A stretch of DNA of 25,846 nt, taken from the NCBI GenBank assembly GCA_036405495.1, contig DASWXL010000177.1, positions 1 through 25,846 on the forward strand, in the 5' to 3' direction. This document shows, piece by piece, positions 1 to 7,893 of this stretch. Source of the DNA: DASWTL01 sp036405495 (GTDB lineage Bacteria; Bacteroidota; Bacteroidia; Sphingobacteriales; Sphingobacteriaceae). The notes under the pieces are model-generated. The model saw only the letters and a list, made by a program, of their open reading frames with translations. It searched no databases and was not told the origin of the DNA. A program made the translations under genes and the position numbers. Position 1 is the stretch's first letter. Every line of letters begins with the position of its first letter.

Positions 1-493
1 CGGCATATTCCTTCAGCTTTTTAAGGTCGTAATCCCCCGAAATATTAATGTACATGATCGGCAGGTCGGCCAGATTAATATCCATGATCGTCGGCTCCTG
101 CGGCAGATCTGTGGGAAGGTCCGGCTTGGCTTTATCTACCGCATCCTTCACCCGCTGTTTTGCGTCTGTAATGTCAACATTAGTATTGAATTCTGCAGTA
201 ATGAATGAAAAGTCCTGATAAGAATTTGACGTGATCTTCTTAAGACCCTGGGTACCTCTCAGTTGTTTTTCGATCTGTTTCGTTACCAGATTCTCCATAT
301 TAGAAGGAGAAGTCCCCGGATAAACCGTCTGCACGAATATTTTAGGTATGATGACTTCAGGAAAGTTTTCCTTCGGTAAATTTTGATACGAAAAATACCC
401 TATTACAACCAAAATCAACGTAAAAACGTAAATGGCCGTCTTGTTATCGATTGCCCAGCTCGAGGGCTTAAACTCTTTATTGACGTCTTTCAT
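1..493 (-). CDS. RND efflux pump permease subunit, N-terminal part (gene runs off the window)
   Basis: This is the inner-membrane proton-driven pump of a tripartite efflux system. It starts at an ATG at 491-493 and stays open to the window edge, giving 164 residues. The order is that of the family N-terminus: a short cytoplasmic start (MKDVNKEFKPSSWAIDNKT), the first membrane helix at about residues 18-36, a YQNLPKENFPE segment, then the start of the periplasmic porter domain with VYPGTSPSNMENLVTKQIE and ITSNSYQDFS. The start lies 3 bp after the stop of the adaptor gene, so the two are almost certainly co-transcribed and translationally coupled. Pump, adaptor and outer-membrane channel together would export a substrate that cannot be read from this fragment. 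Family is clear; subtype (multidrug or other) is open because the helices carrying the proton-relay residues lie outside the window. Confidence 0.9.
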   Translation of the reverse strand, partial: MKDVNKEFKPSSWAIDNKTAIYVFTLILVVIGYFSYQNLPKENFPEVIIPKIFVQTVYPGTSPSNMENLVTKQIEKQLRGTQGLKKITSNSYQDFSFITAEFNTNVDITDAKQRVKDAVDKAKPDLPTDLPQEPTIMDINLADLPIMYINISGDYDLKKLKEYA

Positions 494-496
494 TCT

Positions 497-1603
497 TTAT
501 ATCTTTATGCGATCACCTTCGTTCAGATCCTGCAAACCGGTGGTGATCAGCTTATCACCAGCCTTGAGCCCAGTTAATACTTCGGCACGGCCGTCAGAGA
601 TTTTGCCTGTGGTGATATTAACCCGCTTTGCTTTGCCATTTTCAGCAACGAAAACATATTCTGAGGTCTCCGACTTTTGTATGGAGTTAACCGGAATGGC
701 GATAGCATTCCTGCTTTCATAATCAACTATCTTCAATACTGCCAGCATGTTGGGGCGATAACTTTTCTTTGATGGAAGTTTTACCTCAACATTAAAACTC
801 CGGGAGACCGGGTCGATCACCCTTGATGCAAATGATACACGGGTGCTGATACTGTCAGGAACATCCGGAAGCGAAACATGGACTTCATCGCCCTGGCTAA
901 CGCGGCCCGCATAAGAATCAGCGACCTGCGCCTTTACTTTCAGGTTATTCGCATTAACGATCCGGATGCCTGAAGGCATTCCGGGAGATACGGCCTGACC
1001 GATCTTGAGCTCCATTTCATCAACTGATCCGGAGATAGGCGCCTTGACCTTATACATGGCCGCTTGCGAATTAAGCACAGCCAGCTGCTTTTCCAGGCTT
1101 TCTTTTTGGGTTTTCGCTGTCAGGAACTGGACCTCGGTGCCGATCTTCTGCTCCCAAAGATTTTTCTGGCGGTTAAAGACAGTCGCAGCCAGATCCAATT
1201 GGGTTTGTAGCTGAGCTATATTCTGACGGAGAACTTTATCATCCAGCTGCGCCAGGACCTGCCCCCGACTAACGTTCTGGCCTACTTTTACGTAAACGGC
1301 CGTTACAGAACCCGGCATTTCGGGCGTTACCTGAACATTCTCCTCTGCATCAACCTTTCCCTGCACTTCCAGGTAGCTTTGAAACGGTGCTTCGGACAAC
1401 TCCGTCACCGCAACCTCCTTCACTTCTGTTCCCGACTGATCACCGCCCAGTTCGGCTTCCAGGCTGGCAATCCTGGCCGAGATCTCTGTGCGTTCTTTCT
1501 TCAGCTGTTCCAGTTCCGCCCTTTTATCCTTTGGCGCCTGCCCGCAAGATGCGATAAAGAGTGCAGCGACTATAATGGTTAAATTTTTCATTGTATGTTG
1601 CAT
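497..1603 (-). CDS. RND efflux periplasmic adaptor (membrane fusion protein), lipoprotein
   Basis: This is the HlyD/AcrA-type adaptor that bridges the inner-membrane RND pump and the outer-membrane channel. The N-terminus is a lipoprotein signal peptide with lipobox IASC, so lipidation at that Cys is predicted. It is followed by a short coiled coil (KRAELEQLKKERTEISARI), a lipoyl half-motif (VKVGQNVSRGQVLAQLDD, about residues 101-118), a helical hairpin (about 118-185), the second lipoyl half (YKVKAPISGSVDEM), then beta-barrel and membrane-proximal domains. The length of 368 residues is usual. The ATG at 1601-1603 and another four codons on (1589-1591) are both possible; the later one gives a more typical signal peptide (MKNLTII). 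It lies 10 bp after the TolC-like gene and 3 bp before the pump gene, which indicates one operon. Confidence 0.93.
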   Translation of the reverse strand: MQHTMKNLTIIVAALFIASCGQAPKDKRAELEQLKKERTEISARIASLEAELGGDQSGTEVKEVAVTELSEAPFQSYLEVQGKVDAEENVQVTPEMPGSVTAVYVKVGQNVSRGQVLAQLDDKVLRQNIAQLQTQLDLAATVFNRQKNLWEQKIGTEVQFLTAKTQKESLEKQLAVLNSQAAMYKVKAPISGSVDEMELKIGQAVSPGMPSGIRIVNANNLKVKAQVADSYAGRVSQGDEVHVSLPDVPDSISTRVSFASRVIDPVSRSFNVEVKLPSKKSYRPNMLAVLKIVDYESRNAIAIPVNSIQKSETSEYVFVAENGKAKRVNITTGKISDGRAEVLTGLKAGDKLITTGLQDLNEGDRIKI

Positions 1604-1613
1604 GATCGTTTTT

Positions 1614-2960
1614 TTAGTAGTTAATTTTTCCTGTCGCTTTATCGAGGTTCACCTTGTTGATAAGCATGTCATATAAAGCGGTGATGTAATTATTCTGGGC
1701 TTCTTTTAAAGACGTTTCAGCAGTGGTCACTTCCAAACTGGAGCCTATCCCCTGCTCATATTTAATTCTGGACACGCGAAGGATCTCCTGCGCCAGTCCT
1801 AAATTCCTTTTCTGGTTCTCTACCGATTGCAGACTATTGGCATACAATTTTTGGCTTTGCGATACTTCAAGGCTGACCACATTCTTCAGGTTGTAAATAT
1901 CATTATCCGTCTTTATGATGGCCAGCTTTGCGTTACGGGTCTGAAAAAGCCGCTGCCCGCCATTGATAAGCGTCCACGAAAAGTTCAAGCCGATAACGGA
2001 AGTTGGAAAATCCTGACTTAACAGATTTGAAAAGCTGTTTGACTGATAACTTTTGGAAGTGCTTGCAAATCCTCTTATCGTAGGTAAAAACTGGCTCTTT
2101 AATCGTTTCAGATCCAACTCATTCAACTTGCGTTGCGTTTCGAGCAATGAATATTCGATCCGGCTCTTGTAAACTGTAGTATCGGCAACCAATACCGAAG
2201 CCGGTTGTGTATCGACATTTGAGATCTTGTCCTCCAGAGTAAGCATAGCCTGCACAGGCATACCCATCTGGAACTTCAGCAGATCAACGTTCAGGGCAAG
2301 CAATCTGATCACATTTTCACGCTCCGTTTCGAGATTATTTTTCAGAACCTGTAAACGATCGACGTCGATCCTTTCAGCAAAGCCATTTTTAAACAAAACT
2401 TCCGTATCGTTCAATGACTTTCTTAACTGCGTCAGGTTTGCATCGATCAAGGTAAGCTGTTCGTTGCTCACCAGCACCGAATAGTAAGCCTTTGTGACAG
2501 CTACCGCTGTTTCAATTCGCGTGCGGGCGGAGTTGCGGGCGGACAATTCTTTATAGGTTTTCGATGCCTGCAGGCCCACAAGATAGGTGCCGTCAAACAG
2601 AAGCTGGTCTACCTGAATACCGGCCGAACCCTGATACTTTACGCCAAACTGCACGGGGATCTGCGTTCCCGGCTGACCAAAGAATTCGCCGGGTAAAAGG
2701 CTGGTGGGAACTTTCAGGAAATCCTGAAAAGACAAACTGGTAGATACGTTAGGCAAACCGATGCCGATCGTTTGCTTCACCGTGTTTGAGGCAATTTCTT
2801 CGTCAACCTTAGCGTTCAAAACCGCCGATTGATGATTCAGGGCGTAATCAACTGCCTCCTTCAGGGTGAAATTAAAACTTAAACTGTCATTCGGCTGTGC
2901 CTTAATGGAAGCATTCGCTACCAACATCAGTGCAACAAACAGGCTGATCCTATACTTCAT
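1614..2960 (-). CDS. TolC-family outer-membrane efflux channel
   Basis: This is the outer-membrane factor of the tripartite efflux system. A Sec signal peptide (MKYRISLFVALMLVANASIKAQ) ends near residue 21. The mature protein begins with FTLKEAVDYALNHQ, the usual opening of outer-membrane efflux proteins, and contains the two long alpha-helical repeats expected of the family: AYYSVLVSNEQLTLID in the first half, and LEVSQSQKLYANSLQSVENQ with IKYEQGIGSSLEVTTAETSL in the second. The length of 448 residues is normal. It starts with ATG at 2958-2960, 11 bp after the stop of the TetR gene and 10 bp before the adaptor gene. Family assignment is firm; the exported compound is unknown. Confidence 0.92.
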   Translation of the reverse strand: MKYRISLFVALMLVANASIKAQPNDSLSFNFTLKEAVDYALNHQSAVLNAKVDEEIASNTVKQTIGIGLPNVSTSLSFQDFLKVPTSLLPGEFFGQPGTQIPVQFGVKYQGSAGIQVDQLLFDGTYLVGLQASKTYKELSARNSARTRIETAVAVTKAYYSVLVSNEQLTLIDANLTQLRKSLNDTEVLFKNGFAERIDVDRLQVLKNNLETERENVIRLLALNVDLLKFQMGMPVQAMLTLEDKISNVDTQPASVLVADTTVYKSRIEYSLLETQRKLNELDLKRLKSQFLPTIRGFASTSKSYQSNSFSNLLSQDFPTSVIGLNFSWTLINGGQRLFQTRNAKLAIIKTDNDIYNLKNVVSLEVSQSQKLYANSLQSVENQKRNLGLAQEILRVSRIKYEQGIGSSLEVTTAETSLKEAQNNYITALYDMLINKVNLDKATGKINY

Positions 2961-2971
2961 ATATTTCGTTG

Positions 2972-3583
2972 TTAATCTTCAGTGTGCTTTTTGTAATTGT
3001 TGATCGTCTCCTGACCCTTTAATGTACTGATGCCATATAGGAAATGCTCGGTGATATGCGTCATTACATGGACGAGATGATACTCGGAAGGAGGAAACGC
3101 TTTTTGGCTAAAAACAAGATCGATCTGTTCGATCCGAAGCTTGGCCATCACGTCGATGTCGATCTCACTCCGGTACAGGCCATCTGAAATCCCCCGTGCC
3201 AGGTTCCTTTGCATCAATTTGTACAAATAATCATTTCTGAATTGCTGAAAGAGATTCCAGGCCTCTGAGTGATACTTCTGCAGGTCATAAAACAGCATAG
3301 GATTCATGTGGCGAAACATCTCACATACCTTTTCTACCGCCTTAAAAATCTCTTCAATAGAATTCTCAGCGTCAGCAAAACACTTGTCAATACCACAAAT
3401 GTGATCCTCAAGTTTATTTTTGATCAGAATACAGACCAGCTCATTTTTATCCTTGAAATACTGGTAAATGGTCTTTTTTGACATGCCAAGATGTTTGGCT
3501 ATGTCATCCATTGTAACGCTTTTAATTCCGTTCTGACAGAACAGATGATCCGAACCTGACAGAATATGATCTCTTAAATCCAC
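2972..3583 (-). CDS. TetR/AcrR-family transcriptional regulator of the efflux operon
   Basis: The protein (203 residues) opens with a TetR DNA-binding domain: residues 4-60 include FCQNGIKSVTMDDIAKHLGMSKKTIYQYF in register with the family helix-turn-helix. The remainder is a helical ligand-binding and dimerisation domain with no recognisable ligand signature. It is first in a minus-strand operon with the three efflux genes, with an 11-bp gap to the channel gene, so it is inferred to autoregulate and repress the pump. The start codon is GTG (3581-3583): no in-frame ATG lies upstream, and the next Met sits inside the helix-turn-helix. An inverted repeat just upstream (3611-3640) is a candidate operator. 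Confidence 0.9.
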   Translation of the reverse strand: MDLRDHILSGSDHLFCQNGIKSVTMDDIAKHLGMSKKTIYQYFKDKNELVCILIKNKLEDHICGIDKCFADAENSIEEIFKAVEKVCEMFRHMNPMLFYDLQKYHSEAWNLFQQFRNDYLYKLMQRNLARGISDGLYRSEIDIDVMAKLRIEQIDLVFSQKAFPPSEYHLVHVMTHITEHFLYGISTLKGQETINNYKKHTED

Positions 3584-3602
3584 AATACCCTTAATTTCGA
3601 CG

Positions 3603-3640
3603 CGAAACTAAGGAAACAATTTTCAAATCAAAAGTTTCCT
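3603..3640 (-). promoter_or_regulatory. Candidate tetR promoter with overlapping inverted-repeat operator
   Basis: On the minus strand a -33-like TTTG (3629-3632) lies 18 bp from a -7-like TAGTTTCG (3603-3610), one mismatch from TAnnTTTG and about 20 bp before the GTG start. A perfect 7-bp inverted repeat, AGGAAAC (3611-3617) and GTTTCCT (3634-3640) with a 16-bp spacer, covers the spacer and -33 region. The position suits repression by the TetR protein itself. This is inference from position and symmetry. Confidence 0.4.
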
Positions 3641-3799
3641 GATAATTTTTTGTTGTCTTAGTTTAAATGTTGCAACATGTACTTGTAACGGGGCAGCGGT
3701 TTTAACTATCATTACAAAAAACACAGGTTAGATGAAACCTGCGGGAGAATGTTACGCCGGCCTCCGGTTTCATTTCGGTCAACAAGTCCCAAAAAGATG

Positions 3800-3807
3800 T
3801 ACCTTTG
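3800..3807 (+). promoter_or_regulatory. Bacteroidota -7 box of purB
   Basis: TACCTTTG matches the -7 consensus TAnnTTTG. Only 11 bases separate it from the purB ATG at 3819, so the transcript would have a leader of about 5-8 nt. No good -33 box is visible at the usual spacing. The box lies inside the open reading frame upstream of the ATG, which argues against the longer N-terminus starting at 3732. Confidence 0.55.
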
Positions 3808-3818
3808 CCGAAAAAACG

Positions 3819-5162
3819 ATGACCCTTTCTACTTTATCAGCCATCTCGCCTATCGACGGACGTTACCGTAAGACCACCTCTGATCTTGCCAATTACTTTT
3901 CAGAAGCGGCTTTGATCAAATTCAGGGTTTTGATCGAGATCGAATATTTTATAGCGCTGGTCGAACTTCCGTTGCCACAATTAAATACATTCGATAAAGC
4001 GAAATTTCCTGCGTTAAGGGAAATCTACAAGTCCTTTTCGGAAGCCGATGCCGAAAAAGTCAAGGACATCGAGAAAACGACCAATCATGATGTCAAGGCA
4101 GTTGAATATTTCATAAAAGGCCGCTTTGATGAACTGGAACTGGGCGCCTACAAAGAATTTATACATTTTGGACTAACATCTCAGGATATCAATAACACCG
4201 CGATCCCCTACTCGTTCAAATTAGGGATCGAAGAGGTATATATGCCTGTCTTCCAGGAACTGCTTGGACAGTTGAAACAGCTTGCGGCCGACTGGAAACA
4301 TATCCCGATGCTCGCTCACACGCATGGTCAGCCGGCATCGCCTACGCGACTTGGTAAAGAAATATCCGTTTTCGTGGAGCGTCTTGAGGTACAGCTTTCT
4401 CAGTTAAAACAAATTCCGTACTCAGCAAAGTTTGGCGGTGCTACAGGCAACTTTAACGCTCATCAGATCGCTTACCCGGAGGTCGACTGGGTCAGCTTTG
4501 CCAACGACCTGGTAGATCTTAAGCTAAACCTTAGCCGTTCGCAATTTACCACGCAGGTTGAACACTACGACAATTTCGCGGCGCATTGCGACGTGTTAAA
4601 ACGAATTAACAACATTTTGATCGATCTTAACCGCGACATGTGGACATACATTTCTATGAACTACTTCAAGCAAAAGATAAAGGCTGGAGAAGTAGGCTCA
4701 TCAGCGATGCCTCATAAGGTTAATCCTATTGATTTTGAGAACTCGGAAGGCAATCTCGGAATTGCAAATGCGATATTTGAGCATCTCGCTGCCAAGCTGC
4801 CGATCTCAAGACTTCAACGCGATCTGACCGACTCAACTGTTTTCAGAAACGTTGGCGTGCCCTTAAGTCATACGGTTATCGCTTTCAGATCCACGCTGAA
4901 AGGATTAAGCAAACTATTGCTTAACCAGGACCAGATCAAAGCCGACCTTGATGACAACTGGCCGGTTGTTGCGGAAGCGATCCAAACCATATTACGCCGT
5001 GAGGGATATCCCAATCCATATGAAGCGCTGAAAGAGCTGACCCGAACCAACGAAAAAATTAATGCCGGCACTATAGCACGGTTTGTTGAAGGTCTGAATA
5101 TAAGCGAAACGATAAAGCAAGAGCTCAAAAAGATCACACCGGAAACATATACAGGCATTTAA
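3819..5162 (+). CDS. purB: Adenylosuccinate lyase
   Basis: PurB cleaves fumarate from SAICAR and from adenylosuccinate, acting twice in purine synthesis (IMP and AMP branches), in the cytoplasm. The protein of 447 residues is close to the length of E. coli PurB. It opens with LSAISPIDGRYR, carries the THGQPASPTRLG segment (catalytic-site His around residue 168) and the superfamily signature GSSAMPHKVNP (293-303) with its flexible-loop serine. The frame is open back to an ATG at 3732, but those 29 extra residues are unlike the family and overlap the promoter, so the ATG at 3819 is chosen. The gene downstream (Fe-S carrier) has its own -7 box. Other purine genes in the window are purL and purM, in separate transcription units. 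Confidence 0.96.
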   Translation: MTLSTLSAISPIDGRYRKTTSDLANYFSEAALIKFRVLIEIEYFIALVELPLPQLNTFDKAKFPALREIYKSFSEADAEKVKDIEKTTNHDVKAVEYFIKGRFDELELGAYKEFIHFGLTSQDINNTAIPYSFKLGIEEVYMPVFQELLGQLKQLAADWKHIPMLAHTHGQPASPTRLGKEISVFVERLEVQLSQLKQIPYSAKFGGATGNFNAHQIAYPEVDWVSFANDLVDLKLNLSRSQFTTQVEHYDNFAAHCDVLKRINNILIDLNRDMWTYISMNYFKQKIKAGEVGSSAMPHKVNPIDFENSEGNLGIANAIFEHLAAKLPISRLQRDLTDSTVFRNVGVPLSHTVIAFRSTLKGLSKLLLNQDQIKADLDDNWPVVAEAIQTILRREGYPNPYEALKELTRTNEKINAGTIARFVEGLNISETIKQELKKITPETYTGI

Positions 5163-5217
5163 GAGGTCATTCGGTTGTCATAAGTTTGATCAAACAAAAG
5201 TGGAAGTTAAAAATTGG

Positions 5218-5225
5218 TACTTTTG
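5218..5225 (+). promoter_or_regulatory. Bacteroidota -7 box of the nfu gene
   Basis: TACTTTTG matches TAnnTTTG exactly and lies 20 bases before the ATG at 5246, implying a leader of about 12-16 nt. No convincing -33 element is seen at normal spacing. It supports 5246 rather than 5186 as the start. Confidence 0.5.
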
Positions 5226-5245
5226 TAAGTAAAAGATCATTCAAA

Positions 5246-5806
5246 ATGAATTCATCAAATATCAAGGTATATACTGAAGGCACTCCCAACCCGGCTACAA
5301 TGAAATTCATTGTAAATAAATTGCTGATCAATGGAAGCGTTGACTATCCGACCAAAGAGAGTGCTCATGAATCGCAGTTTGCAAAGGAGTTATATAAATT
5401 CAGTTTTGTTAACGGAGTGTTTTTTGCGAGCAATTTCGTGACCGTAACAAAACAGGAAGGTGCTGAGTGGGCCGACATCGAGCCTATCTTGAAAGAGTTT
5501 GTAAAGGGCGCAGTAGAAAGCGAACTTCAGATCAAATCACAGGAAGCACATGAGCAAGCGGAATTTACTGGCACGGATGCTGAAGTTAAGATCCAACAGG
5601 TTTTGCATGATTACGTTCGTCCGGCAGTTGAACAGGATGGCGGCGCCATTCACTATAAATCATTCACCGAAGGCGTGGTTACGGTTGAGCTGCGCGGTTC
5701 CTGCAGCGGTTGCCCTTCGTCGACCATTACTTTGAAAGCAGGAATTGAAAACCTTTTGAAGCGAATGGTTCCTGAAGTCAGAGAAGTAGTAGCGGAAGCT
5801 ATGTAA
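5246..5806 (+). CDS. Nfu/NifU-type iron-sulfur cluster carrier protein
   Basis: This is a cytoplasmic Fe-S cluster scaffold or carrier that delivers clusters to apo-enzymes. It has an N-terminal Nfu_N domain (TPNPATMKF near residue 11, then EFV around residue 94) and a C-terminal NifU-like domain (about 114-186) with DGGAIHY and the cluster-binding CxxC in GSCSGCPSSTITL. Length is 186 residues. The frame is open from 5186, but the first 20 residues are basic and non-conserved and cover a -7 box, so the ATG at 5246 is used. The gene stands alone between purB and a convergent gene and ends in a strong terminator. Client proteins cannot be told from context, although MtaB, encoded nearby, is an Fe-S enzyme. 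Confidence 0.9.
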   Translation: MNSSNIKVYTEGTPNPATMKFIVNKLLINGSVDYPTKESAHESQFAKELYKFSFVNGVFFASNFVTVTKQEGAEWADIEPILKEFVKGAVESELQIKSQEAHEQAEFTGTDAEVKIQQVLHDYVRPAVEQDGGAIHYKSFTEGVVTVELRGSCSGCPSSTITLKAGIENLLKRMVPEVREVVAEAM

Positions 5807-5825
5807 GATTAAAAAAAATTACAGG

Positions 5826-5849
5826 AAAGCCCTCTTAAGGGCTTTTTTT
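5826..5849 (+). terminator. Rho-independent terminator after nfu
   Basis: A perfect 8-bp stem (AAAGCCCT / AGGGCTTT) with loop CTTA runs into a T-tract ending at 5849. It lies 20 bp after the nfu stop and 5 bp before the end of the convergent gene at 5854. An A-run at 5812-5819 on the other side could let it also work on the minus strand. Confidence 0.85.
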
Positions 5850-5853
5850 ATTA

Positions 5854-6642
5854 TCATCGAAAATGTTTCCGAATAGTGGTCAGGAGGTAATCTGAGATCT
5901 GCGGATTACCGGCGATGAGTTGCCGCTTTGAAACAAAATCACTGCCTCCTGAAAAATCGATCACCATACCCCCGGCTTCCTGAACGATCAACGCTCCGCC
6001 TGCTACATCCCAGGCGTTCAGGTTATATTCAAAAAATCCATCAAATCGACCGGCAGCAACATACGCAAGATCTACAGCCGCCGAACCAATACGGCGAAGG
6101 CCATGACATTGCTGCATCAATTCACCGAGTACCTGCAGGTACGTCTGTTGCTGTGAAAACTCATAATATGGAAACCCCGTCGCGATCAGCGTCTCACTAA
6201 TGTGCTGAGCTCCGGAAACGCTGATCGGACGCCCGTTTAGAAAAGCTCCTCCGCCCTTCCAGGCATAGAACATCTCATCACGGTTAATTTCATAAACTAC
6301 TCCACAAACCAGCTCATTGTTGCGCATCAAAGCGACACTGATAGCATAGGTCGGAATTCCGTGAATGAAGTTGGTTGTTCCGTCAAGGGGATCAATGATC
6401 CAGTTAAATACTTCGCCGGGCGTGCTGACCGTCGCTTCCTCGGTTATAAAACCAGCTTCCGGCAACAGGGCTGCTAACCCGTCAACCAGTTTTTGTTCAG
6501 CGCCTTTATCCACATATGAGACCAGATCGTTCAGGCCCTTATATTCTATCTTATCCGGGGTAAATCCAGACGCTTCAGTATCTATGAATGAACCAACACG
6601 CCTGGCCAGTTCAATTACCTGTTGCGTGAGCTTTAGATCCAT
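5854..6642 (-). CDS. Inositol monophosphatase family protein (SuhB-like)
   Basis: This is a Mg2+-dependent phosphatase of the inositol-monophosphatase superfamily, probably acting on inositol-1-phosphate or a related sugar or nucleotide phosphate. Visible metal-site motifs are the TEEA glutamates (about 68-69), WIIDPLDGTTNF (81-92; Asp84 and Asp87) and WDVAGG near residue 214. The length of 262 residues is normal. Its ATG (6640-6642) directly abuts the stop codon of lgt with no base between, so it is the distal gene of an lgt-led operon. The exact substrate cannot be read from sequence; CysQ-type activity is less likely because the motif set and length look like SuhB. Confidence 0.9.
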   Translation of the reverse strand: MDLKLTQQVIELARRVGSFIDTEASGFTPDKIEYKGLNDLVSYVDKGAEQKLVDGLAALLPEAGFITEEATVSTPGEVFNWIIDPLDGTTNFIHGIPTYAISVALMRNNELVCGVVYEINRDEMFYAWKGGGAFLNGRPISVSGAQHISETLIATGFPYYEFSQQQTYLQVLGELMQQCHGLRRIGSAAVDLAYVAAGRFDGFFEYNLNAWDVAGGALIVQEAGGMVIDFSGGSDFVSKRQLIAGNPQISDYLLTTIRKHFR

Positions 6643-7815
6643 TTAACTGACCGGAAGTTGTTGGGAATGTTTTTTTGAATGATTGAGAGACCAAAATATG
6701 CCGCCAATACCTGCTAAGACCATGATTGTAGATATCAGTTCTGCCTGCGTAAAGCTTAGTCCGAATGCATGATATTTGGAATTGACGCGAATCGATTCAA
6801 TTAAAAAACGTTCAATACCGGCAAAGATGAGATAAACCGCGAACATCAGTCCCGGTACTTTTATCCTATGCCTCATTCCCCATAGCACTGCGAAGAGAAA
6901 AAGACACATCAAGACTTCATAAAACGGCGTGGGATAAACCGGAACCGGCAGTTCGTTACAATATTTACCAACACAACCGGCTATAGGAACCCCTTCGTTC
7001 ACTACATTATGAGGATACTTGAACGCCCACATCCAATCCGGTGCCCAGGAAAGCCACTCGGGCTTAGGAGCTGTATTCTCAATTCCCCAATCGCCGTCTC
7101 CAGACATATGACAACCTATCCGGCCGACGGCATACGCCAGCATCATCCCTGGTGCGCCTACATCCAGCATGTGAACCGGCTTTATTCCATACTTCCGGGC
7201 AATGAACAACACCGCTGCGCCACCACAAATTAATCCTCCGTAAAAGGTCAGCCCGCTGAATGAGAGTAATCCTTCAATAGGATCCCGTGCAAAATCATCC
7301 CAGTATTCAAGATTATGAAAGATCTTTGCGCCAAGAAATCCCCAGATTGCTGCCCACACTACCATTGTGCCCATCAGCTGATATGGATGCACGGTTTCTG
7401 TAACGAGCTTTGGTTGCGGCAACCGCTGTTTTTTATTCTCCGAATAAGCCCAGTAAACAAAAACGGCAGCTAAGATCAGTCCGCCAATAAAGCTTCCCCC
7501 GAGCGAAAAAATAAACGCCTGCGGATTGTTTACAAAATCGGAATAATTTGTGAATGCGTGGAAGAGCTTGTATCCGATCAGAAAACCGAAAATTCCGTTA
7601 AATATCAACTCCGACGACGATAGCGGTTCACCCGTTTTAACTTGCTTAGTGAACGGCTTTACGAGGCCCTGCTTTTCTTTTCGCTTCAATTCCTGGCTAA
7701 ACGCCCAATAGCCTGCGGCAAAAGCCAGGGCAACAAAAAAACCGAAGGTCTGAATAGGAAGCGGCAGAGAAAAGCCAAATAAATACTCAATAAGATGTGT
7801 CAGGGTCGGAAACAT
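6643..7815 (-). CDS. lgt: Prolipoprotein diacylglyceryl transferase
   Basis: Lgt is an inner-membrane enzyme that moves diacylglycerol from phosphatidylglycerol onto the lipobox cysteine, the first step of lipoprotein maturation. The protein has about seven or eight hydrophobic segments, the GLTFYGGLI segment (188-196), the Lgt signature region AVGRIGCHMSGDGDWG (229-244, in the Bacteroidota variant with GDGDWG), YPTPFYE and RFLIE near the C-terminus. At 390 residues it is about 100 longer than E. coli Lgt; the extra length lies mainly in the first half (charged loops around 41-70 and 125-145). The start is ATG 7813-7815. It abuts the SuhB-like gene and follows mtaB with a 78-bp gap. Its products would include lipoproteins such as those at 497 and 21313. 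Confidence 0.93.
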   Translation of the reverse strand: MFPTLTHLIEYLFGFSLPLPIQTFGFFVALAFAAGYWAFSQELKRKEKQGLVKPFTKQVKTGEPLSSSELIFNGIFGFLIGYKLFHAFTNYSDFVNNPQAFIFSLGGSFIGGLILAAVFVYWAYSENKKQRLPQPKLVTETVHPYQLMGTMVVWAAIWGFLGAKIFHNLEYWDDFARDPIEGLLSFSGLTFYGGLICGGAAVLFIARKYGIKPVHMLDVGAPGMMLAYAVGRIGCHMSGDGDWGIENTAPKPEWLSWAPDWMWAFKYPHNVVNEGVPIAGCVGKYCNELPVPVYPTPFYEVLMCLFLFAVLWGMRHRIKVPGLMFAVYLIFAGIERFLIESIRVNSKYHAFGLSFTQAELISTIMVLAGIGGIFWSLNHSKKHSQQLPVS

Positions 7816-7819
7816 GCGT

Positions 7820-7827
7820 TAAAGATA
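7820..7827 (-). promoter_or_regulatory. Possible -7 box of lgt
   Basis: TATCTTTA on the minus strand differs from TAnnTTTG at the last base and lies 4 bp before the lgt ATG. A -33-like TTTC lies 18 bp upstream. It is weak, but it fits the very short leaders seen at other genes here. Confidence 0.3.
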
Positions 7828-7893
7828 CAATCTTGTTGCCAAGTTGAAAGGCTATAGTGATCGCTCTTTTTAATTTCGAATGTCGGATTTGAC

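Noticed and set aside
3724..3741. Small hairpin CAGGTT/AACCTG upstream of purB
   Set aside because: Only 6 bp and no T-tract; likely chance.
3732..3818. 29-codon N-terminal extension of PurB
   Set aside because: It covers the -7 promoter box, and the conserved PurB start (LSAISPIDGRYR) follows the ATG at 3819.
7193..7250. Search for CRISPR, phage, IS or toxin-antitoxin traits here and elsewhere in the window
   Set aside because: No repeat-spacer pattern, transposase, integrase or recognisable toxin pair was seen in any part of the window; the genes are ordinary core functions.
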